Source of the DNA: a virus
Reading direction: 5' to 3' (one strand)
Length of the DNA: 41,550 nucleotides
Virus record (IMG/VR): IMGVR_UViG_3300025669_000082
Coordinates: 1-41,550 of that record
The translations under genes were made by a program, and so were the position numbers. The notes below the pieces were generated by a model. The model worked only from the letters and a program-made list of their open reading frames with translations. It did not search any database and was not told the origin of the DNA. Below, in pieces: positions 33,736 to 40,308 of the stretch; the stretch's first letter is position 1, and each line of letters begins with the position of its first letter.

Positions 33736-34143
33736 CTATCCTCGTTTGAGTCGTTTAAATAGTTCTAAGTCACCAATTGTCCACCACTTGTAATCTTTTA
33801 TATCTCCTTCTAATGGTGGTGGAATTAGTTTACCAGCTAGTGATAATATGCTATCTGGGTTGTCATCTACTATTATGTCTGGCTTATCAAATACTTGAGG
33901 TACTGATGCTTTGATCCATTTGTCTTGTTCAGGTAAATATACTTCCATCTCTATCATAAAGTACTTTAATAGATCGAATCTCTTTAATATCTTCATGGCA
34001 AACCCACCACCAGTATGGCTTCTACACTCTATTTCATACTTGTCTGCCCATATTTTAAGCTTATTCTCTACTCCAGGGAATAAGTTATGCTTCTCATCTA
34101 TGAGAGTACCATCAACATCTATCATTATTCTACGTACTGGCAT
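33736..34143 (-). CDS. HAD-superfamily phosphatase-like protein
   Basis: 135 aa. Motif I MIDVDGTLID has the nucleophile Asp9 and acid/base Asp11; motif II is probably RSHTGGG; the acidic motif IV is DIIVDDNPDS. There is no large cap, so a small HAD enzyme acting on a nucleotide or polynucleotide end is likely. Starts where the preceding gene ends (TAATG). Confidence 0.75.
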   Translation of the reverse strand: MPVRRIMIDVDGTLIDEKHNLFPGVENKLKIWADKYEIECRSHTGGGFAMKILKRFDLLKYFMIEMEVYLPEQDKWIKASVPQVFDKPDIIVDDNPDSILSLAGKLIPPPLEGDIKDYKWWTIGDLELFKRLKRG

Positions 34144-34517
34144 TAGGTATCCTCTGGGTTTGTATCTTTGAGTACACAGTAAGCTAGATAGTATTGATCA
34201 GCTTTTTCTACAAACTCTTCTTTACTCTCTTTGGTTTTATATTCTTTATTTCCGTGGACAGATAAATGACAATTAGCAGTGCCTCTACCACTCACAGTGT
34301 AGTGTCCACATACTGGTACTATTCTATGATCATTACCAGCTCTAGTTCTCTCAGTATCCACATGATGTGCTGTATTCCTACAGGGCTTATGGACATATTT
34401 ATCTGCATATTCATTATATATACTTCTCTCACCCACAGGAACATGTCCACAAAGCATGCATGGTAGTTGCTCTACGTACTCTTTATACTCCTTGTCAACT
34501 ATGCGTGGCTTTTTCAT
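34143..34517 (-). CDS. HNH/DUF968-like putative nuclease
   Basis: 124 aa with LPCMLCGHVPVGE, then NTAHHVDTERTRAGNDHRIV and PVCGHYTVSGRG...CHLSVHG. Cys pairs and the AHHV motif are arranged as in HNH-type and Ref-like recombination nucleases. Probably metal dependent and acting on DNA; activity not proven. Confidence 0.6.
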   Translation of the reverse strand: MKKPRIVDKEYKEYVEQLPCMLCGHVPVGERSIYNEYADKYVHKPCRNTAHHVDTERTRAGNDHRIVPVCGHYTVSGRGTANCHLSVHGNKEYKTKESKEEFVEKADQYYLAYCVLKDTNPEDT

Positions 34518-34531
34518 TATATCTTCCCAAG

Positions 34532-34762
34532 TTATTGTTTATCTACTTTCTTATAATAAGTGACATTACTTTGTACCAGACGCTCTACTAAACCCTGTTC
34601 TAGTAATCTAGCTAGTTTTCTTCTTACTGCCGAATCACCTGCTCCTACTTCCTTACATATCTCTTTTACAGATTGATAGCCATCAGGTATGCTTTTAGTG
34701 GTGCCTAGCACATCTTCCCAGGATAGCTCTATAACTTTAGACTTTTTAACATTATTCTTCAT
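34532..34762 (-). CDS. Winged helix-turn-helix protein
   Basis: 76 aa. SVKEICKEVGAGDSAVRRKLARLLEQGLVER is a clear helix-turn-helix with wing. Likely a phage transcription regulator; target unknown. Starts two bases after the metallophosphoesterase stop. Confidence 0.65.
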   Translation of the reverse strand: MKNNVKKSKVIELSWEDVLGTTKSIPDGYQSVKEICKEVGAGDSAVRRKLARLLEQGLVERLVQSNVTYYKKVDKQ

Positions 34763-34764
34763 AA

Positions 34765-35544
34765 TTACCTCTTTATACTTCTGTTCTTTATTTTAGCTGA
34801 ATAAAGTTGTTTCTCCCAATTCCAACCATCTTTCTCTGAGCCACAAACAGTAAGACGTACCATACCAATATCTATATGTCCACTACACTTCTCATCACCA
34901 TAGGGGGTACCATATGCTTGAAAACAAGGTAATACCATTGTAGTACCAAAGGCTGATTGATGTAGATCATAGTAGTGTACATGTGCAAATAGGGATAGAT
35001 CTGCTGCTTTATCTCCTGTTTGATATGCATTCAATACTTCCCACATATTTGCTCTACCTGCTGCTGTAGCCCTACCTGCTGGATTGTTACTACCACCTAT
35101 GAAGTGTCTAGCTTGTAATTTAAACCAGTTATTGATGGTTAAATTAAGCTTTCTTACATAAGTAGCCTTAATATTGCAATAATCATTAAGCATATCAGCT
35201 ATCTTCTGTTCACTAGGGACTATACCCACATGATAAGCTGTACCACTCACCAAGAATACTTCTTTGGCCTTTACCATCTTAATTAACTTTATAACATCCT
35301 TCTCTTGTTCTCTAATATCACCTTCAGTGAGTCCAGCACCTCCTGATTTACGCTGATCTCCGTCAATAGCATCACCATTGATTATAAGCATATCAGGTTC
35401 ACCATATAGTTTAAGACATTCCTTAAACTTACTAAGTAGTGCTTCCTGTACCTTATTTTTGGGGGTAGCAGATAAACCTGTTTCACTACCCACATGCCAA
35501 TCAGCAGTAAGTATTATTGATTTACTGTTTACTTGTTTTCGCAT
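34765..35544 (-). CDS. Metallophosphoesterase
   Basis: 259 aa, calcineurin-like fold. Metal ligands in order: Asp15 and His17 (ADWHVGS), Asp58 (INGDAIDGD), His105 (SGTAYH), His147, His188 and His190 (FAHVHYY). The middle motif is GTxYH where most relatives have GNH. In a replication operon it may be a nuclease or end-processing phosphatase. Its start overlaps the preceding small gene. Confidence 0.75.
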   Translation of the reverse strand: MRKQVNSKSIILTADWHVGSETGLSATPKNKVQEALLSKFKECLKLYGEPDMLIINGDAIDGDQRKSGGAGLTEGDIREQEKDVIKLIKMVKAKEVFLVSGTAYHVGIVPSEQKIADMLNDYCNIKATYVRKLNLTINNWFKLQARHFIGGSNNPAGRATAAGRANMWEVLNAYQTGDKAADLSLFAHVHYYDLHQSAFGTTMVLPCFQAYGTPYGDEKCSGHIDIGMVRLTVCGSEKDGWNWEKQLYSAKIKNRSIKR

Positions 35545-35702
35545 AGTTTACCTAACGTAGTAGTATTGATTACATTCTTAAAGGTCTCCAATACTGAATT
35601 ATTAAGCTCTGCTTCATCTATATTACACTGCTTTAGTTCATCTAAGATAAGATCTATCCTAGCCATGATATCTTCAGTAGCCTTCCAATTATCATTACTC
35701 AT
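35529..35702 (-). CDS. Small acidic protein, 57 aa
   Basis: ATG 35702 behind GGGAG; stop TAA at 35529-35531 overlaps the next gene by 16 bases. MSNDNWKATEDIMARIDLIL, then helices and KNVINTTTLGK. Unrecognised. Confidence 0.6.
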   Translation of the reverse strand: MSNDNWKATEDIMARIDLILDELKQCNIDEAELNNSVLETFKNVINTTTLGKLCENK

Positions 35703-35703
35703 A

Positions 35704-35862
35704 TTATTCTCCCATCACATTATATAAATCAATGGTAAATACATGTCCACAACCGATTATACCTCGTTCTTCTCCTTCTATCTCTATTCCAAAACATTCA
35801 CACTGTTCATCCTCACTAGTCACATTCCATACTAACCCACACTTAGGGCATGTACACTCCAT
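35704..35862 (-). CDS. Small zinc-ribbon protein, 52 aa
   Basis: ATG 35862 behind GGAGGG, stop TAA at 35704-35706. MECTCPKCGLVWNV and QCECFGIEI, later GCGH, give a likely zinc site. Three bases after the SSB-like stop. Unrecognised. Confidence 0.6.
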   Translation of the reverse strand: MECTCPKCGLVWNVTSEDEQCECFGIEIEGEERGIIGCGHVFTIDLYNVMGE

Positions 35863-35865
35863 GAC

Positions 35866-36405
35866 TTAGCCCTCCACTATATCTGTTCTATCTACAGCTT
35901 CGGTTGGTTCTTCGGTAGCGTCAAACTCTAAATCAAATGCTGTCATTGGTTCAATTGTACTAGCAATGTCTTTAAATGCCTTATGCTTTGGTTCTACGTT
36001 CTCTACTTTATACTGTGTTTCAAACTTCTCACCTGTACGTGTGATCTTCAATACTGCTGTTTTAAGATCACCACCATTTTCTTTAATATCTTTGAAGGTG
36101 TCTGTAAGGGCAAAGTACAGTCTAACTGACTCTGATTCAATCTTTTTAATTACTGGTTTGTCCATCTCATCAATGGTAAGGAAATTGGCTTTAAATTGGA
36201 TATTCTTCTTCATGCCCAACTTACATCTCTCACACTTGTCCTTACCTTCACAAGTAAATACTTTATCCCTACCTGCTTTATGTACCCATCTATTCGGCAC
36301 TGCTCCCAAAATTACTCCAGTCACTACTTCTTTGAAGTCTACTCTGTTAGGGTCTTTCGTGAATGCCTTTCGATCACCGATTCCTGTCACTTCTTCTAGT
36401 TTCAT
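35866..36405 (-). CDS. SSB-like protein from internal start
   Basis: 179 aa, same frame as the larger ORF. ATG 36405 has AAAGGAG at ideal spacing and a promoter at 36456-36427, all inside the nuclease coding region. The acidic C-terminus and Cys pair suggest a single-stranded DNA-binding protein (gp32/gp2.5-like role). The family assignment is weaker than the evidence for the internal start. Confidence 0.6.
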   Translation of the reverse strand: MKLEEVTGIGDRKAFTKDPNRVDFKEVVTGVILGAVPNRWVHKAGRDKVFTCEGKDKCERCKLGMKKNIQFKANFLTIDEMDKPVIKKIESESVRLYFALTDTFKDIKENGGDLKTAVLKITRTGEKFETQYKVENVEPKHKAFKDIASTIEPMTAFDLEFDATEEPTEAVDRTDIVEG

Positions 36406-37173
36406 ATTTGTTTCTCCTTTATGTAAGTTATACCACAATACGTAGTTCTTTGTCAATTCTTCTAAGGGCCACTTGTATTTGACACCTAAATCCTCTATGT
36501 CGCTAATTCTTCCTCTTAATAGATCATTGAAGAACATTCCTTTGAATATCTCTACTAATCCCAAAAACTTATTAAACATGTAGTCATGATGTACATACTT
36601 TAGATCAGTAATCTTACTACTTACCTTATCTATGTGTATGATACGTACTCTCTTAACATCAATTCCTTCTTGTTTAAGGGCTTCCATATAAGCCACTAGT
36701 CCCCATCCTTCTTCTTCATGTATTCTTCTAGCAGTCTTATAGTCCCATACTTCTATCTCTCCACCCACAGATACTAATAGATCAAATCTACCTGCATATT
36801 TATATACTGGATGTATTACTCCTCTCTCTATTTCTAGTATCTTTACTTCTCCTTCATTCATTGCTATTAATGCTACCTTAGAGATATAATTCTTTAATAT
36901 TTGAGCATGTCTAGCTTCTAGTTTGGGAGCTATCTTAAAATCTTCTCCTACCAGGCTCCTATTATACCTCTCTAGTACTGCATGTATATCAGTACCTAGT
37001 TGTCCTGCCTTTCTTAATCTTTGAGCTGATTTCTCATCTTTCTTGAAGTCTTTATATCTATATGTCTTTGCTATTGCTACTATGCTGGATACAGATATAT
37101 AAGGGTAAGCCTCACAATCAGGTAGATACCACCTCCTCTGTAGCTCATCTTTCCAAACTTTAAGAATGGTCAT
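35866..37173 (-). CDS. RecB/Cas4-type PD-(D/E)XK nuclease continuous with an SSB-like domain
   Basis: 435 aa in one frame. Residues 1-250 are a PD-(D/E)XK nuclease: GTDIHAVLERY (His64), YAGRFDLLV (Asp131), EVWDYKTA (Glu141, Asp144, Lys146). From residue 257 (MKLEEVTGIGDRK) the chain looks like a separate protein with a Cys motif (CEGKDKCERCKLG) and a very acidic tail (FDATEEPTEAVDRTD), as in phage single-stranded DNA-binding proteins. A consensus promoter, AAAGGAG and ATG lie just before residue 257, so the second domain is probably also made alone. Confidence 0.75.
   Translation of the reverse strand: MTILKVWKDELQRRWYLPDCEAYPYISVSSIVAIAKTYRYKDFKKDEKSAQRLRKAGQLGTDIHAVLERYNRSLVGEDFKIAPKLEARHAQILKNYISKVALIAMNEGEVKILEIERGVIHPVYKYAGRFDLLVSVGGEIEVWDYKTARRIHEEEGWGLVAYMEALKQEGIDVKRVRIIHIDKVSSKITDLKYVHHDYMFNKFLGLVEIFKGMFFNDLLRGRISDIEDLGVKYKWPLEELTKNYVLWYNLHKGETNMKLEEVTGIGDRKAFTKDPNRVDFKEVVTGVILGAVPNRWVHKAGRDKVFTCEGKDKCERCKLGMKKNIQFKANFLTIDEMDKPVIKKIESESVRLYFALTDTFKDIKENGGDLKTAVLKITRTGEKFETQYKVENVEPKHKAFKDIASTIEPMTAFDLEFDATEEPTEAVDRTDIVEG
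36427..36456 (-). promoter_or_regulatory. Internal promoter within the nuclease ORF
   Basis: On the minus strand: TTGACA (36456-36451), an 18-base spacer, TATAAC (36432-36427), with TG-n before the -10. About 20 bases downstream is AAAGGAG and then ATG 36405. The architecture equals the four other promoters of this genome. Confidence 0.7.
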
Positions 37174-37319
37174 TCCTCTTCCTCCTCTGTATCTTCCACA
37201 TACTCATCATGATCCATGTGATCTGCCATGTCTTCATCCCACATGCATTTAGCACCACAATCAGGACAATGAATTTGATTACCCATCCAACCACAGTTAG
37301 GACATTCCATACAGCTCAT
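37170..37319 (-). CDS. Small zinc-ribbon protein with acidic tail, 49 aa
   Basis: MSCMECPNCGWMGN and HCPDCGAKC give a four-Cys zinc ribbon; the C-terminus is YVEDTEEEEE. Both ends overlap neighbours by ATGA, so it is translationally coupled. Unrecognised. Confidence 0.65.
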   Translation of the reverse strand: MSCMECPNCGWMGNQIHCPDCGAKCMWDEDMADHMDHDEYVEDTEEEEE

Positions 37320-37549
37320 ATCTTATCCTCCCACTCTTTAAGAGCTTCTTCAGCTTTAGCTAATCTCTCAGCAGTTCTATCGTTCTTTAAGCATCCATTC
37401 AGTCTATCCACCACATCGCATAACTTCTCTATAGTAGTGCAGAGCCAAGCTATTTGAGCAGCATTTTCCTCATTCCAGTATTGGCCAACTGTAATCGCCT
37501 CATATGTTGACCCTATACCCTTAACCTTATCCCTTATCTTCTTGGTCAT
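37316..37549 (-). CDS. Hypothetical protein, 77 aa
   Basis: First sizeable gene of the leftward operon. AAGGAG precedes the start. MTKKIRDKVKGIGSTYEAIT, then a helical body with WNEENAAQIAWLCTTIEKL and charged end. Not recognised. Confidence 0.65.
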   Translation of the reverse strand: MTKKIRDKVKGIGSTYEAITVGQYWNEENAAQIAWLCTTIEKLCDVVDRLNGCLKNDRTAERLAKAEEALKEWEDKI

Positions 37550-37577
37550 GTAGTCTCCTTGCTGGGACTATCAGATA

Positions 37578-37611
37578 TGTCCCTTATTCGCTCTCCAGGG
37601 GGGCACCACTG
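37578..37611 (-). ncRNA. Structured leader element, copy 5
   Basis: On the minus strand CAGTGGTG (37611-37604), CCCCCC, TGGAGAGCGAATAAGGGACATAT. It shares CAGTGGTGnCCCCCT and GAATAAG with 16457-16486. GGGAC (37583-37579) also pairs with GTCCC at 37568-37564. It sits in the leader of the leftward operon, 30 bases before the first gene's start region. Confidence 0.45.
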
Positions 37612-37641
37612 CATTTAAATGTTAAAGAGGTACTCAGCCCC

Positions 37642-37710
37642 CTACTCTTTATGATTACAGTTCCTACAATACTTCCAAGCACGGATAAAGTACTCCACTA
37701 GCCCTACCAT
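37642..37710 (-). CDS. Possible 22-residue leader peptide
   Basis: ATG 37710 overlaps the stop of the preceding mini-ORF; GAAGGG is upstream. MVGLVEYFIRAWKYCRNCNH, ending KE. CxxC present. Too short to be sure. Confidence 0.25.
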   Translation of the reverse strand: MVGLVEYFIRAWKYCRNCNHKE

Positions 37711-37766
37711 ACATGCCCTTCAGACGCTCTGAGAACCTCACCACGAGACTTTATAGTCTTACCCAT
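37704..37766 (-). CDS. Possible 20-residue leader peptide
   Basis: ATG 37766 with AAGGGG and AAGGG upstream, about 50 bases after the leftward promoter start point. MGKTIKSRGEVLRASEG, ending HVW. Could be a leader ORF coupled to the next one. Confidence 0.25.
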   Translation of the reverse strand: MGKTIKSRGEVLRASEGHVW

Positions 37767-37823
37767 ACCCTTACCCCTTATTTAATGATTTCATACCTCT
37801 TTCTACATACCATACTTACTAGA

Positions 37824-37853
37824 ATTGTATCACATACTACCTAATAGTGTCAA
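37824..37853 (-). promoter_or_regulatory. Leftward early promoter
   Basis: Minus strand: TTGACA (37853-37848), an 18-base spacer, TACAAT (37829-37824), with TG-n before the -10. It is placed to transcribe the whole 37.77-25.42 kb operon. Confidence 0.75.
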
Positions 37854-37931
37854 ATACCCAAGGCATTGTCGTTATTTCTCGGATATTGTTAGATTTCTTG
37901 AAAATATGTGACCTAAGTCTCTTTTATTTCA

Positions 37932-37960
37932 AATATATAATATTAATGTTGGTATGTCAA
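37932..37960 (-). promoter_or_regulatory. Possible second leftward promoter
   Basis: Minus strand TTGACA (37960-37955), a 17-base spacer, TATATT (37937-37932). No extended -10 and a shorter spacer than the other five, so weaker support. Confidence 0.35.
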
Positions 37961-37984
37961 TTGCTATTGCATATGTCATGCCAA
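37949..37984. promoter_or_regulatory. Operator-like inverted repeat in the divergent control region
   Basis: TTGGTATG (37949-37956) and CATGCCAA (37977-37984) are inverted with one mismatch, about 50 bases upstream of the rightward promoter and 100 upstream of the leftward one. A regulator binding here could control both early units. Confidence 0.4.
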
Positions 37985-38036
37985 TAGTCTCTAAATTATA
38001 CCACTAATATTAAAGTATTGACCAATGTTTTTTATG

Positions 38037-38066
38037 TTGACATGCCCTCAATACCTATGATATATT
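38037..38066 (+). promoter_or_regulatory. Rightward early promoter
   Basis: TTGACA (38037-38042), an 18-base spacer, TATATT (38061-38066), TG at 38058-38059. ATGATATATTCT nearly equals the sequence at P1 and P2. AGGAGG follows for the first gene. Confidence 0.75.
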
Positions 38067-38085
38067 CTAATCAGGAGGTGGAAAT

Positions 38086-38277
38086 ATGAAACTGATCATC
38101 GACGTATCTTATGAGGTATTACACGGTGGACTAATTGACCTTGATGACTATTTGGAAGGGATAGTTGCTATTGGTTGCTATAATTATGAGTGGATTAGGA
38201 CTGAAAAGGGTTGGAACTATGTGAACATTGGAGAAGTATTAATCAATCGTAGTATAATGGAAAGGGCGTTATCATGA
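38086..38277 (+). CDS. Hypothetical early protein, 63 aa
   Basis: First gene of the early rightward cluster, behind AGGAGGTG. MKLIIDVSYEVLHGGLIDLD, aromatic middle (YNYEWIRTEKGWNYV). Overlaps the sigma gene by ATGA. Not recognised. Confidence 0.65.
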   Translation: MKLIIDVSYEVLHGGLIDLDDYLEGIVAIGCYNYEWIRTEKGWNYVNIGEVLINRSIMERALS

Positions 38278-38786
38278 CTAAAACTATGGCAACTAAGTTA
38301 ATAAAAGAAAACAGAGGACTAGTCGTATCGATAGCTAAGAGGTATACGCATCGTGGTTTGGAGATGGATGATCTTATCCAGGAAGGCTACATTGGTTTGC
38401 TATTGGCTCAGTCTAGATATAAAGATAATATGGGAACTAAGTTTAGTACCTATGCTAGTTATTGGATAAAGCAAACAATTGTAAGAGCTATTGAAAACAC
38501 CGGATCATTAATCAGGATTCCAAGTAATAGTACTGCTTCGGTACCTATTGCTGCTATCTATGATAATAATGATAGTTATGATATTACAAGTGAAGTTGAA
38601 AGTAATAATCTAATTGGTAAGATAAAAGAGATTATAGATAATCCAACGGATTTTAAGATATACTTGGACTATTATCTTAACGATCATTCTTTTAGAGCTA
38701 TTGGTAAAAAATATAACTTGTCACATGAAACTATTCGTGGTAAGGTTATATCTGCGCACAAACTAATAAAAGCAAAACTAACTTAA
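38274..38786 (+). CDS. Sigma-70-family transcription factor (early)
   Basis: 170 aa. Region 2 is clear: ENRGLVVSIAKRYTHRGLEM, DDLIQEGYIGLLLAQSRY, and the -10-melting helix KFSTYASYWIKQTIVRAIEN followed by IRIPSN. The C-terminus carries a helix-turn-helix like region 4 (FRAIGKKYNLSHETIRGKV). It would join host RNA polymerase core and alter promoter choice. As the second early gene it could act soon after infection. It is distinct from the sigma-like protein of the leftward operon. Confidence 0.85.
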   Translation: MTKTMATKLIKENRGLVVSIAKRYTHRGLEMDDLIQEGYIGLLLAQSRYKDNMGTKFSTYASYWIKQTIVRAIENTGSLIRIPSNSTASVPIAAIYDNNDSYDITSEVESNNLIGKIKEIIDNPTDFKIYLDYYLNDHSFRAIGKKYNLSHETIRGKVISAHKLIKAKLT

Positions 38787-38828
38787 ACTGTATAGGATAT
38801 AACCTTAAACGTAGTAGGAGGTATGATT

Positions 38829-39014
38829 ATGATGAACTATGGTAAAGATACAGACAATGGTTTTATAATAGGCTCTATGCGTGATATAGATAATAATGTT
38901 ATCTATCATATCATGTGGCTTGATAGTGGGGCCAGAACAAGTGGTTTTTATATTTATAGTGAAGCTAGGGCAGCTGCATTGCGTATATCGATGGTGGCTT
39001 GCAGGGGGGTGTGA
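38829..39014 (+). CDS. Hypothetical early protein, 61 aa
   Basis: AGGAGG at 38816-38821 is only one base before the ATG at 38823, so I take the in-frame ATG 38829 (MMNYGKDTDNGFIIGSMRD). MMNY also begins the product of the gene at 78. Not recognised. Confidence 0.6.
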   Translation: MMNYGKDTDNGFIIGSMRDIDNNVIYHIMWLDSGARTSGFYIYSEARAAALRISMVACRGV

Positions 39015-39015
39015 T

Positions 39016-39093
39016 ATGATGAAGGATATAATAGGAATGATATTGATAGGTGTTTTAGGGTATGTTATAGTTTGTTTATTGTTTATAATGTAG
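39016..39093 (+). CDS. 25-residue membrane peptide
   Basis: ATG 39016 two bases after the preceding stop, behind GGGGGG. MMKDIIGMILIGVLGYVIV, ending CLLFIM: one hydrophobic helix. Short but well placed. Confidence 0.45.
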   Translation: MMKDIIGMILIGVLGYVIVCLLFIM

Positions 39094-39114
39094 TATTAAA
39101 TAGGAGGTTATGTT

Positions 39115-39309
39115 ATGCCTAGAAAAGATTATATTAAGTTTGCTAGGGTATTAAATAAGAGATATGAAACGGCTCAACGAGTGAAGTGTGTTGACCTAGC
39201 TTATCTTATGGGTATGATTAACGAATTAACTTGCATACTTGCTGAGGACAATAAGAATTTTGATCATCAACGCTTTGAGGACGCTGTATATACCGGAAAG
39301 GGGTTATAA
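39115..39309 (+). CDS. Hypothetical early protein, 64 aa
   Basis: Behind AGGAGG. Basic start MPRKDYIKFARVLNKRYETA, helical, acidic end. Not recognised. Confidence 0.65.
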   Translation: MPRKDYIKFARVLNKRYETAQRVKCVDLAYLMGMINELTCILAEDNKNFDHQRFEDAVYTGKGL

Positions 39310-39310
39310 T

Positions 39311-39496
39311 ATGGATTATGATAAGAAAATAAGCAATTTGTGGGACTATCTGCTTTATGAAGATATTGCAACCGAAGAAGAATTGAAACTTGTTACTGAC
39401 ATAAATGGTTATAATGAAGAGTCGCTTAATAGTGTTTTATATTCTCGTACTGGTTATAGGAGTTTAGAGCAAATAGAGACTTTGGACGACGATTGA
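39311..39496 (+). CDS. Hypothetical acidic early protein, 61 aa
   Basis: Start at ATG 39311 behind AAAGGGG; a longer reading would lie inside the preceding gene. MDYDKKISNLWDYLLYEDIA, ending EQIETLDDD. Not recognised. Confidence 0.65.
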   Translation: MDYDKKISNLWDYLLYEDIATEEELKLVTDINGYNEESLNSVLYSRTGYRSLEQIETLDDD

Positions 39497-39530
39497 TAAT
39501 ACAATGCTATTAACTAAATGAGGTGATATT

Positions 39531-39722
39531 ATGAGAACAGCCAGACTTACAACGGATCAAGGGTCAACGTGGATAACTAGTATAAATGGAACAGATAGCG
39601 ATATAGTAAAGTATTTCCTTGGAAGACCCGCTAATTTCGGTGCATATGGCTCTGTTATTGACGATTCTTTAGTGGTAAAGGTGGAGATTGACGAGGTATC
39701 AACATACGAGGTGACTATATGA
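39531..39722 (+). CDS. Hypothetical early protein, 63 aa
   Basis: Behind GAGGTG. MRTARLTTDQGSTWITSING, beta-rich. Stop overlaps the next start (ATGA). Not recognised. Confidence 0.65.
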   Translation: MRTARLTTDQGSTWITSINGTDSDIVKYFLGRPANFGAYGSVIDDSLVVKVEIDEVSTYEVTI

Positions 39723-39832
39723 CTAGGATACGGAAAGAGATTAGATATAGTGGTGAATTGGTAGGCTATAAGCTCTATGCTGAAGGTGGTTTGTTCGGTT
39801 GCCTTACCTTTGTTGGTTATGAGTGGTTATAG
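39719..39832 (+). CDS. Hypothetical early protein, 37 aa
   Basis: ATG coupled to the preceding stop (ATGA), GAGGTG upstream. MTRIRKEIRYSGELVGYKLY, ending FVGYEWL. Not recognised. Confidence 0.5.
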   Translation: MTRIRKEIRYSGELVGYKLYAEGGLFGCLTFVGYEWL

Positions 39833-39866
39833 TTATACAATGTTATTAGATAAGGATGGTGATATT

Positions 39867-40055
39867 ATGGACTATTGTATTAAGTGTGGTAATAAGGTTG
39901 ATACTAGCTTGCTGATGATACGAGGTGCAGCTTGTCAGGAATGTCGCTCGTGTGGCTTCACGATGCCCGTGGAGTGGTTTAATCTTATGGATAGTAGTAT
40001 TGCTATGTATAATGTGGTGTTGGTTAATGAGAGAGATACAGATGATAATAGTTAG
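39867..40055 (+). CDS. Small zinc-ribbon early protein, 62 aa
   Basis: Start taken at ATG 39867 behind AAGGATGG; the upstream ATGs in frame overlap the previous gene. MDYCIKCGNKVD and CQECRSCGF give a zinc ribbon. The C-terminus MYNVVLVNERDTDDNS shares a 10-residue string with the gene at 41335. Confidence 0.65.
   Translation: MDYCIKCGNKVDTSLLMIRGAACQECRSCGFTMPVEWFNLMDSSIAMYNVVLVNERDTDDNS
40008..40042 (+). repeat. 35-base direct repeat, copy 2
   Basis: Identical to bases 1-35; encodes YNVVLVNERDT of the zinc-ribbon protein. Its last 20 bases are shared with 41452-41471. Confidence 0.9.
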
Positions 40056-40068
40056 TTAGGGGGTATAT

Positions 40069-40308
40069 ATGAAAATAACAGAACATGGGATAGTACTAGA
40101 AGGTGATGCATATAGGGTTAAGGTGATAGCAGAGGCAATAGCTGAATATATGGATAAGCATAGGATAGATGATACTACGTTAGGTGACTTTAGGTATAAC
40201 ATAGAGATTGCTTATCAAGAATACTATGGACTTGATAAGGATAATTGGGATTATGCTGATGAGGCTGAATATAACAATGATGCCTATAGAAAAGGGGATA
40301 TAAAATGA
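40069..40308 (+). CDS. Hypothetical acidic early protein, 79 aa
   Basis: Behind GGGGG. MKITEHGIVLEGDAYRVKVI; acidic end DEAEYNNDAYRKGDIK. The end resembles the tail of the protein encoded at 41335 (NNKAYRKDIL). Not recognised. Confidence 0.65.
   Translation: MKITEHGIVLEGDAYRVKVIAEAIAEYMDKHRIDDTTLGDFRYNIEIAYQEYYGLDKDNWDYADEAEYNNDAYRKGDIK

Larger units (their letters stand above)
37767..38085. other. Divergent early control region
   Basis: About 320 bases without genes. It holds the left and right promoters, a possible second left promoter and an inverted repeat, in AT-rich DNA. Nothing else recognisable. Confidence 0.6.
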
